From Cephalotrichum gorgonifer (taxonomy: Eukaryota; Ascomycota; Sordariomycetes; Microascales; Microascaceae): a stretch of DNA of 64,000 nt. A program made the translations under genes and the position numbers. Below, piece by piece: positions 9,202-20,588 of this stretch. The DNA is taken from contig ONZQ02000001.1 in NCBI GenBank assembly GCA_900312665.1, positions 2,643,248 to 2,707,247 on the forward strand, in the 5' to 3' direction. The notes under the pieces were generated by a model, which worked only from the letters and a program-made list of their open reading frames with translations, searched no databases and was not told the DNA's origin. Position 1 is the first letter of the stretch; the number at the start of each line of letters is the position of its first letter.

Positions 9202-11364
9202 CTAGGCCTCGTCCTGGTTCTGCCAGCCATTGTAGCTGTTCTGTTGTCGCCATTGCCTATACATGGAGCGGAGCTCTTGACCCCTGGTCTTGTTCGACCA
9301 GCTGTATAATCGTTAGCCCTATCGAGGCGGTGGTGGCCGGCGGCAAGGATGCACGGGTGGAAAGCCGCGGGGAACAGGGGGAAGGTGAAGCAGACAGAGA
9401 TCGCCAAAGCCGTAACATACATCTTAACTTTGCCGTCATCCCCGCAGGATGCAAGCATACAGGGGTCGGCCGGGTTCCATGCCACCGAGTTGCATCGCGG
9501 CTGGTGACCCGCGAGCCGTTCCACCGCTGCGCCGGTCTCCTTGTGCCACACCCACACATTGCCGTCTACAAACTACCTGTTAGCTGATTCATCGCAGATT
9601 GAGCGCGATAGGGGGTATCGGCTTAGACCGGCTTACCTTCGCTTCCACTGACCGCGAAACTCTCATTCGCCCCTCCAAAGGTAGCCCGAATCAAGCACTC
9701 GCCACCTGTGTGACCGAGGAACTTGTGAACAAGTTTCCTGGTAGCGAGATTGATGTATTGGGCCTCTCCGTCGTTCTTGTTGACTAATAAGTGCTTTGAG
9801 TCGCTGCTGATGCTCACAGAAGTGGGCATCGCGTGAAGTTCCATCTCATACTCTAGCTCTCGGGTAATACCATTGTAGACGTGGATCTTCCGATGGTCAT
9901 CAATACCGACCAGCCACCGCCCATCCCGCGAACCACAGAGGTCCTGCAATCTGTGTTTTCGCTCCCAGGTGTGCACGATATCACCTTTGCGATTGAACGT
10001 TCGGAGACTCCGATGCTTATCCAATGTTGATAGAGTGAACGTCTGCCCATCAGGTGCCCATACACACCCAGTTACGGGGTCATCCACACGGTCAATGTGT
10101 TTTACGAGGGTCCAAGTCTGAGGCAAGGTCATGTCAGATTCCATAGCGACTTATAAAGATGCGGGACGGAGCCGCCGGGGGGGTTGGGTTTGGGTTTGGG
10201 GAGCAGTACCTCGGTCTCCCATATCCTGGCACAGTTGTCGCGAGAACAGGTGACGAGAAGAGAATCGTCTGGGCTCCACGACAAGTTCCCAACTTCTGCT
10301 TCGTCGTGCCGCAGGACGGTTGCGACTCCGAAATCGGGTACGTGCCACACAACCACCTCGGATTTTGAACCACAAGCGGCCAACCGGTTGCCACTGTGAG
10401 AGAATTGTATCTGCCAAATCTCGCCGTCGAGGTCCGTAAGCGTGACTGCCACTTCAGAGGGGAAGTTGGCTCTATCGCAGTGGTGGTCCGAGTAAAGTGA
10501 GGGAGACGCTGCACTAGTATGGTATAAGCAGATGTCGATCTGGCTCTGTTTGACTTGCTGCAGGAGGTCGGCAAGCCTGTTGTCTGGCAGCATGACAGAG
10601 GGCGATATGCATTCTGGAATAACAGGTCAGTTTGGTAATGCACGCAAACACTATCACTTGCCCGAGAAAGACACATGAAGACACGTACTTGAGAGTTCGG
10701 AGAGCAAGGTTTGTCGAGAGTTTCCACCAGCACCATCCCAGTCAGCCTTCTCTTTTAGGTCTTCTGGGCTGTGGCACATGAGAAGCGCTGAGAGGAAGTG
10801 GACCCGAGCCGTATCGCAGTGGAGGGGCGTTATTTCGTTCCGTAAAACGGTAAGGGCAGGTGTCGTCTCTCGCTTCTCGAGGAGTTCAAGAAACTTCTGC
10901 TGCCGAATCCAAAGACGCATGGTAGTTCTGTCCGAGCCTGGCGAGAGAACGAGGCCATGTTCATCGGAATCTTGCCCCCCTGCAAATACGGCACTTGACA
11001 ATAGGTTCTCGGCCTCAGACCAAGCACCACCCATTATAGCTGATCTAAACGCGGCAACTGTAGGGTTCTCGAGCTCATATCCGCTGTCTTCGCAGAGAGA
11101 TTTGGCGATATTCTGGTACCCCATGCCAGACAGAGCCTGTATGAGTAGCCTCGTAACCTCTTCGCGATCATGGCCCAGGTAGGTTGGGGGGGCCAAGTGC
11201 GATCTTGCTGCTCCATCCAAATGCGAGGAGCCGTTCATGGAAGGCTTGTGCGCGCCGTTCGTTCCATTGTTGGAAATGGCTTGCCGAGCCGACGGCGCCG
11301 AACCTGGTGGGGGGTGTGCACCTGATCCGTTGGCGACCAGCGTTCCCTCGCCGTCTCCGGACAT
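9202..11364 (-). CDS. GID7: WDR26/Gid7-type WD40 protein of the GID ubiquitin ligase
   Basis: Exons 10689-11364, 10210-10613, 9637-10117, 9421-9565 and 9202-9301 give 601 residues from the first in-frame ATG. The order is a disordered Ser/Arg-rich N-terminus, a LisH/CTLH helical region (EEVTRLLIQALSGMGYQNIAKSL onward), then WD40 repeats (GEIWQIQFSHSGNRLAACGS, VGNLSWSPDDSLLVTCSRD, GCVWAPDGQTF, CNSVAWNPADPCMLASCGDDGKVKIW). This layout is that of human WDR26 and yeast Gid7, which organise the GID/CTLH E3 ligase acting on gluconeogenic enzymes and other targets. Intron 2 (10118-10209) has a CTGAC branch site 14 nt before its acceptor. The reading frame stays open for 166 codons upstream of 11364 without an ATG, so the true N-terminus is probably longer. 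Confidence 0.87.
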
Positions 11365-11862
11365 CCTGCTTTCTCGTCTGCGTTTGGGGCGGTGCTCGGA
11401 GGAAGTTGAAGAAGTTATCTCGCGGGAAGGCTGACCAGAACGCCGCCGCCCGAGGTCACGGTCTTGACTGTGAACAGATGCGTTGTCGGGGTCGTCTGGG
11501 TCCTCGGTTGGGGCTCGTCGTCTCCGGCCCAGAATCTGGTTGGGCACCTGATTTGAGGATATGGTACTGGTACGCAGAGTGGAATCCGGGTTGGAGGGCC
11601 CAGACTCCAGTTCGGTCGGAGCGTGTTGCTCAGCGGAGCTCGGGAATGTGGTATCAGTAGAGGTAGAGGCGTTGAAGTATGGGTAGCGCCGGGACGGAGG
11701 AGTAGGTGTCTCGGTAGACCCGTCGTCGGAGGGATGGGGTAATGGAGAGTGGGGTGTTCGTTCCAGATCGCTCTGTCCGCAGGAGCGCCCGCGGTTGGAT
11801 CGGTGGAGTCGATGCGGGCAGGTCGGAGTAGGCTGTCTCGGAGTAGGCTGTCTCGGGCTAGG
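11365..11862 (-). other. Open N-terminal extension of the Gid7 homologue, without an ATG
   Basis: The Gid7 frame runs open from 11364 up to a TAG at 11863-11865, adding Pro/Ser/Thr/Arg-rich residues that include RRRRAPTEDPDDPDNASVHS. A 15-nt unit repeats twice near 11826-11855, encoding PTPRQ-like repeats. The composition looks coding. The missing start may lie in a further exon: an AG at 11863-11864 could be an acceptor. I could not find a convincing donor and ATG. Confidence 0.45.
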
Positions 11863-14800
11863 CTACTTTACAATCTATTGCAGGTAGTGTTTCGCGTTAT
11901 CACAAGTTGGCGGAGGGCGACGGTAACGTATAAGTAGAGGGAGATGGTAGAGAAAGAAGGAAGAAGAAAAGGTAGGGCAGCTATTGATGTTCCGTGCCGT
12001 ACGGTTTGAAAACCAGGCCCATATCGGTGCGGAGCGGAGGGGTCGAGGGGGGTTGCTTATCAGGGGGTAGGTACGACGAGTAGGACAGAGAACGCAGGCT
12101 AAGGCGGCAGGAAGCGGGCTAGACGGGCTCGGTGGTCGGCCTTATCCCTAGAGCTCCGAGAGAGGTCGTGCTTTGGTTGCGTTGTGTTATTGTGTCTTCT
12201 GTTTCAAGACAAAGCTCGCGGACGGCAGGGGACCTGGGAAGACTAGGTGTAGTTTGCAGAAGGGGAGAGGGCCTGACAAACTACGTGAGCTCACACAGGT
12301 TTGGGTAGGACGTCGATGTCAAGGCGTGAGTTGGGTGGAGCATTCGTTTAGTCAGGCCCCATGGTTGCGGATGAAGCGCTTCCAGCGGGGGGTGCTTGTA
12401 ACACATCCACTGGGCCACTGATGATTGGCCTGTTGTGCTAGCGATACCTGGAGTCAGCTGTCAGGTGGTGAATACGTAGTACCGGGCCTGTGACTTCGAG
12501 CTCTTCCTGCTCGACGTACATACAAACTAATACCAGCCTATATCCACAACGACCTTATCATCTGATGGCGGTGTACTCATAGATTGGAGATGCGATTCCA
12601 GGACCGTTGCGCTGATAATGGATTGGAAGAAACGCAACAATGACGGTAATCAAGCTGCTAAAAATCCAATAAGTCTGTATAAAGCATATCGCTTTCTGCT
12701 ATCGGGGGCACAAATCGAGTACTCACTCTTGTATCAAACAGCAAGCCACGTTATCCCCACCACAGAGTCCAAACCGGATCGGGTAGAGATCGAGCATTTG
12801 ATTCGGCTCTTGGAGTCCAGCGGGGCCCGGTGAGACTACTTTACTCGCACACGACCCCCGCCTGGGACCTATGACTCCGCACTTGTACTTGAGTGAAGTG
12901 AAGAGACTTGATGATGCATTACGACGGGAAACCTATCACCGATCGACTAATCTGAGCCGGGAAACCCCTGTTCGCGGCCAACAAGACGAACAAGACCAAC
13001 ACTATTGCTCAACCAGGATTGCCGTTACTCACCAAACCGGAACTGCTGGGGAATGCTCTGGGAAGGGGGGCTCCACTGATTAGAACTGAACATAAGAAGC
13101 TAGCTCCGTCATCCGAGGCCTGAACCCAAAGAAGCATGATCATCGCATCAGTCTGGGTTGGGGGCCGAGGTGCTGGATATCACAGACATGCAAACTAGGC
13201 TGTAAGACATGGCGTGTAAAATGCACAGGAGCTCGTGCTTGTGCGGCATGCTTCAAACCTCTAACTCGCTGCGGAATGTAGGGCATACGAGGAATACAAG
13301 GCCGTACGTAGTCTATACGAGTAATGGAGGAAGGTAGGTAGGGGAAGGGGGTTAGGATAGTGAGTTTCGACGGGTATTGGTTTCGTCGTGTTGTCTGGGA
13401 GTACATACCGACAGAAGAGTGTCGCCAGACGGTTACGACACATTTCTATTCTACGCCTGCACTCACATGGCCAGTCACATGGCCACACAGGGATCAAGGT
13501 GACGACCGATCACACCCTGCACACGGCTGCTCCGCTCGCACGGCAAACCATAACCTACTGGAATGACGAGCTCCGGGGATAGTAGTAGAATGGGGAGTGG
13601 TTTACCCATCCTTCTCCGAAACCTCCGAAACCATCATGACGCCGGGACACTGCTCATGTATTGAAGATACAAGCTTACAGGCGTGATGGTAGCGACGAAT
13701 CAGCGAATGCCCGTCCTAATTGAGAGGCATCATCCCCCCCCCAAGAGTTACCTACAAGTGTTATATCCTGCACTGGCAGCCACCCTGCGGCTCGACTACT
13801 GCCCTTACTGCATGGCCCTGCATGCATAAACCCTCACTCCCCCAAGCGGACGTTAAGGGCCTTGTTCGATCTAATTGCGAGCGCCCGTCTCGCCGGCATG
13901 GGATGGCAGACGGACCAGCCGAGTAGAGACATGACTACAAGGGGGGGGATGTTACACACAGCTGTCCGATGGATAGGTCCTGCAAATGAGTGTGCCGGAT
14001 GTAAAGACGCCTATATTGTATGTTGCGTTTATATGCCCTCTGCATCCTCGCGAGAGGTAGCCTGACTTATATCTAGAGTTCCGAGAAGTTACAGCATAAC
14101 TGCAAAGTTTGATTTTGGCGATTATACCGCACCTCGTGAAACCTACCCGCTTATGTTCGCGTTTTCATGTATGCTCTACCCTTTACATTTCATCTCTAAT
14201 CCTTCCCCAAAGACCTGCACATAGAGGCGGCGGCGGGGTGTATCCAGCGGCGCTGCCAAGGTGTGAAAACCGTGTTGGAGGGCTCGGATGGATTACTGGG
14301 CCAAGTTCTGTTGCTGCATCTAGTGAGTCTCCTTCATCCTTCATCGGGCATGGTTTAGGGGCGCCGAGCTTCGTGTTCTTGCTATGGATGACGCAGGAAG
14401 CCAGATATTTGGGGACCAGCGGTGATATGTTTTCTCAAGGCTGAATTTACTCGCTATGTTGTTCCAAGTGGACTCCGCCCCTAGCGTCAACACCTGGTGC
14501 ATCGCAAATGCGGGGATACAGCCTACAGGACAAGGGTCCAATCCAATTTCTTGGGACTAACTTGGGCCTCGATGGCGAATATCGCGTTTCTGAAGCGGGG
14601 CAGTTTCTTGCGGAACTCGCCTCTAACTTCAGGCCAGGTCAACTGCGAAAAGCACAGTCGAGCGGCAAGCCGAAGGCTGGCTAACAAGAGCCTGTACGAC
14701 TGATGATTACATGAATCTGTTGTTGGGGTAAAACTGTCCAGGGTGACAAGCGCGAAATCATTGTAATACACAATACTCCATTCCACGGGTCCCTGCGGAG

Positions 14801-16402
14801 GCTGCATTCGGACTCCAGTTTATTTCTTAGAGACGATACCCCTCTCTAAGCAGTCTGTCTGCGATGAGGTGTTCCCCATGTTTGATGCTCGATGGCGGAT
14901 GGAAGAAGAAGAACGACGAGGACGAAAACGGAAAGGAGGGGCAGAAGAGAAAAGGGGGGGGGGGGGGGGTTTATACAAGAGTCATCGTTCGCTCCTGCCG
15001 CAAGCGGAAGTGGGTGCACCCCCGGTGCTGACTGATTGCGCAGTCGGCGATCGTGTGAAGGTGCTGTTGCTGTTGACTTGATGTTCACACTCAGTTGGAT
15101 CCGTATAATGCAGTATGACAAGATGACAAGTTTTATTATTGGCTTGATTGCGCGGCGGCGATCAGTTTATCCCAGATAGAGAATGGTGAGATTTAATTAA
15201 GCACGAGAACGCCACTCACGAAATGACGTATCAGCACCCTGCTGTCGGAAATTCGCTTCGTCGTCCCAGTCCACACTACAAGGGTCCATAAAAACACATG
15301 CAGCTCAAAACATCCCGGCATTGCTGGGGACCTGGTATTACCAGTCCCATATGGATGGAATGGATACCAGAACCAAGCACTTGGGCGTAAGATGGTGCTA
15401 CCGTGAGCAAGAGATTTGCCTGGCACTGTACAGTAGTTTGAGGATAGGGCCCTACCCTTTCCAAGGATGGCTTGCGTTATCTTTCCATATGTACGGAGTA
15501 CTAGACTCCATCCCAGCACTGCCTCCTTGGGCTTGAGGTAAGCCTGACGACTACTATGATATCAAACGAGGGGAATAGTTTTCAATGCCAGGTCATCCCC
15601 TCGCCACCCTATTTAGCCTCGAGGTCTCGTTAGCGCAAGTTCGAAGAAGGTGCAACTCCACTCCAAGATATTGCCTCTCGCCGGATCGAGACAGAACCCC
15701 TCATAGTCCCAACCTCCCAACCTTTTACCGGTCGGAAACCTTGTATCGCTCCTCTGCCAGTGCTGCCTCGCCTCTCTTCCCTTAAACACATTACCGGTGC
15801 CACTTGTACTCACACCTACGGTTCCACGACATCGAGTCTCCATCACCATATCCCGTCGGCCACGAACCTAGAGGTCTTATCCTACCTTGTTGTTCTCATC
15901 ACCTGCGCCCGCCCCCAAATAAAGCTCAACATCTGTCTTGACGAAACCTTAGGCCGCAAACCGCCTCGAAGACAAGCTTTTGGCTGCGCACCGTTTTTTT
16001 ACTCCCTTTCTTTTCGTAGTTGGGAAACGCGCGTCAACTCACCTCGCCTCGACATCCTGCCAATGGTGGACGCTGAGCCCCGTGACAAATTACAATCCAA
16101 CCTCTGATTTCCCGTCGCTCTCCGAGTCGGAATTCCTGAACCCAACCACCGCGCATACCCGACCAAAGACGCCTTTCGCTGCCTCGACACAATTCGGTCA
16201 TCTCTCCCCGACCGACCATAATCGAGTTGGGATATATTCTCGTCTCTCCTGCGACTCGTCACCTTGCCGCCTCGACTACGTATACCCCGCGCGTCCCATG
16301 CGAACTTAAGCCGACACTGTCGCCACACCCCCTTTCAACCCCGACCACCCCAACCCTCTTCCATCTCCACCTTATACATCGTTATCGAGACAGCCGCCCA
16401 TC
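11863..16402. other. Long intergenic region between Gid7 and epsin genes
   Basis: About 4.5 kb. The right end (roughly 15,650-16,402) is C/T-rich and is probably the epsin promoter and leader. The rest shows only short unconserved open frames, a poly(G) tract at 14954-14969, and GTAC-centred palindromes such as GTACGGAGTAC at 15491-15501. A 71-codon frame at 12618-12833 has no recognisable domain. I see no gene I can support. Confidence 0.4.
14954..14969. repeat. Poly(G) tract, 16 nt
   Basis: A run of 16 G after a purine-rich stretch (14895-14953), which makes a long polypurine tract on the plus strand. Confidence 0.8.
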
Positions 16403-18297
16403 ATGTCGAAGGTAATGAGGAGCGTGAAAAACGTGACCAAGGGCTACTCTACTGTCCAGGTCAAAGTTCGCGAAGGTTGGTCAAGCCCTCTCTCAGCCCT
16501 GGCCCGGATTCTGAGGCTTCGTCGCTAACAAGTGCGGTCATTCAGCTACGAGCAATGATACATGGGGGCCGACGGGAACCCAGATGAGCGAGATCGCGCA
16601 GCTTACCTATAATGCGTACGCCCGCCCCCGGCTCTTTTCCGTGTCTTTGTATAACCACGCCCGGTGATCTGACATACAATCTACAGGGGCGCCGACTTTA
16701 TGGATATTATGGACATGCTGGACAAGAGGCTGAACGATAAAGGGAAGAACTGGCGACACGTCCTCAAGGCCTTGAAGGTCCTTGATTACTGCCTCCACGA
16801 AGGGTCGGAGAGGGTTGTTACCTGGGCTCGCCAGAACATCTACATCATCAAGACACTGCGGGAATTTCAGTACACTGATGAGGAAGGTCGAGACGTCGGC
16901 CAGAATGGTAATTCCGTCCCTCACTGGAACCCCCCGTCTTTTGTGATAGCCCTGTGCGACAACCCGCTGACATTGATCCAGTCCGTGTCGCTGCAAAGGA
17001 ACTCACGGCTCTGATTCTCGACGACGAAAGGTTAAGGTCCGAGCGGACGGATCGCAGATCGTGGAAGTCCAGAGTAACCGGGCTAGAGGAGTCCGCACCC
17101 CCGGGTGCCGGCAGTTACCACCAGCGCCCGCGGGACCGGCCCCGGCGCGACGACGAGGATGACGCAGAATATCGGCTCGCCATCGAGGCAAGCAAGGCGC
17201 AGGAGGAGGAAGACAGGAGGAATCGGGAGAGCCGGCACGGCGTCGATCCGGACGACGAGGACCTGCGAAAGGCCCTCCAGCTAAGCAAGGAGGAGGAGGA
17301 AAACCGCCGAAGGGAGCTCGAGCGGACGAACCCGCTATTTGACGACGGCGATCTCATCGACACGAACGCGCCTCCCCAAACCCAGACTCAGTTCACAGGC
17401 TTCGGCAACGAGGGATACCAGCAGGGGAACCCCGTCGACTTCTTTGCGAACCCCATTGATGCGAACCAGATGCAGGTACAGCCCACGGGCTACGTGGCGA
17501 ATGCGTACACCGGATACCAGCCGCAGCAGACGGGGTATGCCGGCTCCTATGCTAACGGCTATGGTATGCCGACAGGCGCCATGCAGACTGGTTTGGACCC
17601 CTATGGCCAGCAGCAGCAGCAGCAGTTCCAGCCCCAGCCAACCGGCTACAATCCGTATCTCCAGCAGCAGCAGCACCTCCAAGTCCAGTCGCCGCAAGAA
17701 GCACCTATGCCAGCTGGCAGCAACAACCCGTGGGCCACGGGTGCGCAGAACCAGCAGTCGTTAAAGCCTACACCCACAGGATCCAACAACCCGTTCGCAG
17801 CAGCGCCACTCGGCCGTCCCCAGCCCTCCATGAGTCCGGGTCCGTCCAAACTCAGCTCTCTCCCCGAGCAGAAGTCACTCTCCACCTTCAATACCAACTC
17901 ATTCAGCCATACTCCTTCACACCAGCCGCAACCGCAGCAGCATCAGACGCCTCCTCCTTTCGGCGGGCCCCAAAAGGAACTGACCGAACACGAAGCCAGG
18001 CTAAACTCACTCCTCGCCGGCGGCGACGGTCAGGACACGTTTGGAAACACGGGCCAGCTGCGCATCCCCGCACAGCACACGGCACCGGGCACGTTCGTCA
18101 ACTCGGCGGGGTCGGGAATAAACAGGCTCGCGCCGGACGCCACGGGCAGCAATCCCTTCTTGAGGAGTCAGTTCACCGGCATGCCGACGCCGTCGTACGG
18201 GCAGGTGCCGGCCGCAACAGGGCCAGCGGGGGTGAACGGGAATCCGTTCTCGGGGAACAAGCAGGGGCAGAGCGGAGGGGATCTCATCCAGCTCTAG
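16403..18297 (+). CDS. ENT1: Epsin (ENTH-domain endocytic adaptor, Ent1/2 type)
   Basis: Exons 16403-16475, 16546-16615, 16687-16907 and 16982-18297 give 559 residues. Epsins bind PI(4,5)P2 at the plasma membrane, bend it, and link ubiquitinated cargo to clathrin. The ENTH domain spans about 10-145 (TWGPTGTQMSEIAQLTYNA, DFMDIMDMLDKRL, WRHVLKALKVLDYCLHEGS). Two ubiquitin-interacting motifs follow at about 182-198 (EYRLAIEASKAQEE) and 213-229 (DEDLRKALQLSKEEEE). A Gln/Pro-rich tail has NPF motifs for EH-domain partners (NNPFAAAP, SNPFLRS, GNPFSGN). The protein ends in DLIQL, a C-terminal clathrin box. PTGY and PTGSNNP repeats mark the tail. All parts of a complete fungal epsin are present. The symbol follows the yeast name; Ent1 and Ent2 cannot be told apart. 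Confidence 0.95.
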
Positions 18298-19223
18298 CTC
18301 GTCCTCTTCGCCCTTTTGGTCCTTTTTTCTTCCTCCCCCCACTATTCTTGTAGGGTTTAGGGTTTACAGCTTTTGCGGGTGAGATATCAGGTTTTGAATG
18401 GCGAGTTCCCCGTTTCTTCTTTCACCTTGGTGAGCGTGATGGGATTAGTTTATGTCTTCTTTTTTGATGGAGCTGGAGCTGGAGCTGGAACTGGAACTGG
18501 ATGAGAGAGGGAAGAGCTATAGCTCCTAAGAGAAGTTGAGTCTGATACGAGGGGAAATACTTGTGACAGAGAAGGAGCAGTGCGGCTCACATTCTCCAAG
18601 GAACCTGTTGGGTTATTACGAGGAGAGGAATAAAATCCATTAACAGTCTCCCCCCTGAACTAGCTTGTAAGCCAAGCTGCCTCTTCCGAGTGATGCTTGA
18701 TGGCATGGTCGAGCCCCTGCTACCTATATGCTTATGTAATACGCATACCCGCCACTAGCGAGTCTCGGCAACTCCGCCTGGCCACGCCGATTGAGTCAGC
18801 GCCCGCCCCGCCCCTCCGCCGCGCCTCTGGGAGGCTGTGTGTGGGCCTCCCAGCGCCTTGATCCATTGCATTCCACGCGCCTCTCCGGCTCTGACGCCCG
18901 TCCTAGCTGGCCACTTGGAACCTTGGCGCCTCCTCCCGCCGCCCAGGAGGGGGACCTTCCCCCCCGCCACTGGGGGGTCCTTAAAAACCTCACCGCCCGC
19001 CCTTCATGCCTTCCACCCCGCAACACCAAACGTTTTCTCGCCCCTCCATCCTTACCATCGCCTCGCATATTGCCCCCCTCCATCGAACGGAACTTACACC
19101 TTTTTTTTTTCGTCAACCTAATACCGATTTCGGTGAAGCTCTGAACGTTTTTGCGTAAAAACGCTCCGCGACTCGAACCTCCGAGCCACGCTTTCGCACA
19201 CACGACAACAAATTACCGACACG
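18298..19223. other. Epsin 3' region and MBF1 upstream region
   Basis: The first 400 bp hold the epsin 3' end and a GAGCTG/GAACTG hexanucleotide repeat. The part from about 18,750 is GC- and C/T-rich and is likely the MBF1 promoter and leader, including a 7-bp hairpin at 19146-19163. Confidence 0.4.
18468..18502. repeat. GGAGCTGGAACTG hexanucleotide repeat
   Basis: About five to six copies of GGAGCT/GGAACT in tandem in the epsin 3' region. Confidence 0.7.
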
Positions 19224-19875
19224 ATGAGTGACTACTATGATGATTGGGAGGCCCCTCGGCCGAAGCCCGTGCCTCGCGAGACTGTCGTGAGGGGGAAGGC
19301 CGCCCTCAATGCCGCCGCTCGCAAGGGTGCCATTGTCGCTACGGAGAAGAAGTACGCTACAGCTAACGCCGTATGTTTTCCCCTCATCCCCCCTTGCATA
19401 TCCATCCCCTCGCTCCTCTCCTCTGCTTCCCAAATCCCGTCTTGCCTTAGCACATGACCATCATGTCAAAACAAGGCATTGGGCATTGGGAGTCGGGGGA
19501 AAGAACGGGGAACGAAGCATCATAAGCACACAAAATAATGGGTTTCCGGCTAACAAATAAAACCCACAGGCCGCCAAGGGTGCCTCCGACGGCCAGCGCC
19601 TCACAAAGGTCGACCGCTCCGACGAGATCATCAAGCCCAACACGGTCGGCAAGGAGGTCGGCAACGCCATCTCTAAGGCCCGCCAGGCCGCCGAGCCCAA
19701 GATGACGCAAAAGGACCTCGCGACCAAGTGCAACACCACGCCCAGCGTCATCGCCGACTTCGAGCGTGGCACCGCCGCGCCCGACCAGAAGGTCCTCGGG
19801 AACATGGAGAGGGTACTCAACGTCAAGCTGAGGGGGAGCGACATCGGCTCGCCCAGGTTCCCGAAGAAGAAGTAA
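19224..19875 (+). CDS. MBF1: Multiprotein bridging factor 1 (transcriptional coactivator)
   Basis: Exons 19224-19370 and 19570-19875 give 150 residues, the normal length. MBF1 bridges bZIP activators and TBP, and in yeast also protects reading frame on collided ribosomes. The N-terminal MBF1 block has the conserved PRETVVRGKAALNAAARKGA and ATEKKYATANA. The Cro/C1-type helix-turn-helix covers about 90-145 (MTQKDLATKCNTTPSVIADFERGTAAPDQ). It ends with the conserved GSPRFPKKK-like tail. The 199-nt intron follows a GTATGT donor and joins in phase 0. The opening MSDYYDDWEAPRPKPV is more acidic and proline-rich than in yeast. Confidence 0.95.
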
Positions 19876-20588
19876 ATGATGGGGGGGCACGGCGCAAAGA
19901 GATAGTGTATATTGTTAAGAATGAATGATGAAATGCGGGAAAGCTATGATGCTTTTTTTGTTTTTTATATTCTCGTCTAAGAGCAGAGCGGAAGGAGAAC
20001 GGAGGAAGAAAAATGAATATTGGCACCAGTCAGTGGTGGCGACCGGGGACGAGGAATTGAACGATTCCTCCAATCCCTAGGCAACTAGGCGAAAACCTTA
20101 CCGTTGCACATGGGGGGGGGTCACGTAGCTCAAGCTTGGATGCTCTATTCGGACCAGGAACCTTGGTTCTTTCTTTTCTCCAGCGGACACCATAGATGAT
20201 TTCACGAATAGAGTTGAAATAATACAAAAACAGTTGGCGCCCCATGGTATCTAAACAACCTACGGACGGGGTATCTATATTAGGCGAGGCAATGTGTTCC
20301 TATGCGCCTTCACGTCGAATTACTTGATGCCGGACGAGCTGCAGACAGGTTCAAAATCGAGGATGCATGATACTGCGAATTAACACTAATGATATGTGCC
20401 CAGACTCCTCCATATAAAAATGCAATGTAGCCAGCCTGTGCCGTAACGCCCACCGTGATATCGATACTCCCGTCAATCCCAGAGCTCCGTGTCCAAGTTC
20501 AAGTAAAAGCATAGCTCAACGCCGCAATTTAAACTCGAACACAATCCGTTATCACACCAAACCAGATCTCTTTAGCTTCCTCCCCCCT
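19876..20588. other. Convergent 3' region between MBF1 and CDT1
   Basis: This 713-bp gap between converging genes has AT-rich patches (19,940-20,010; 20,210-20,280) and no gene I can see. Confidence 0.4.

Noticed and set aside
12618..12833. 71-codon plus-strand frame
   Set aside because: It starts with ATG but has no recognisable domain, no splice partners and ordinary intergenic surroundings.
19165..19190. tRNA B-box-like GGTTCGAGTC on the minus strand
   Set aside because: The T-arm and acceptor stems do not pair; it lies in the MBF1 leader.
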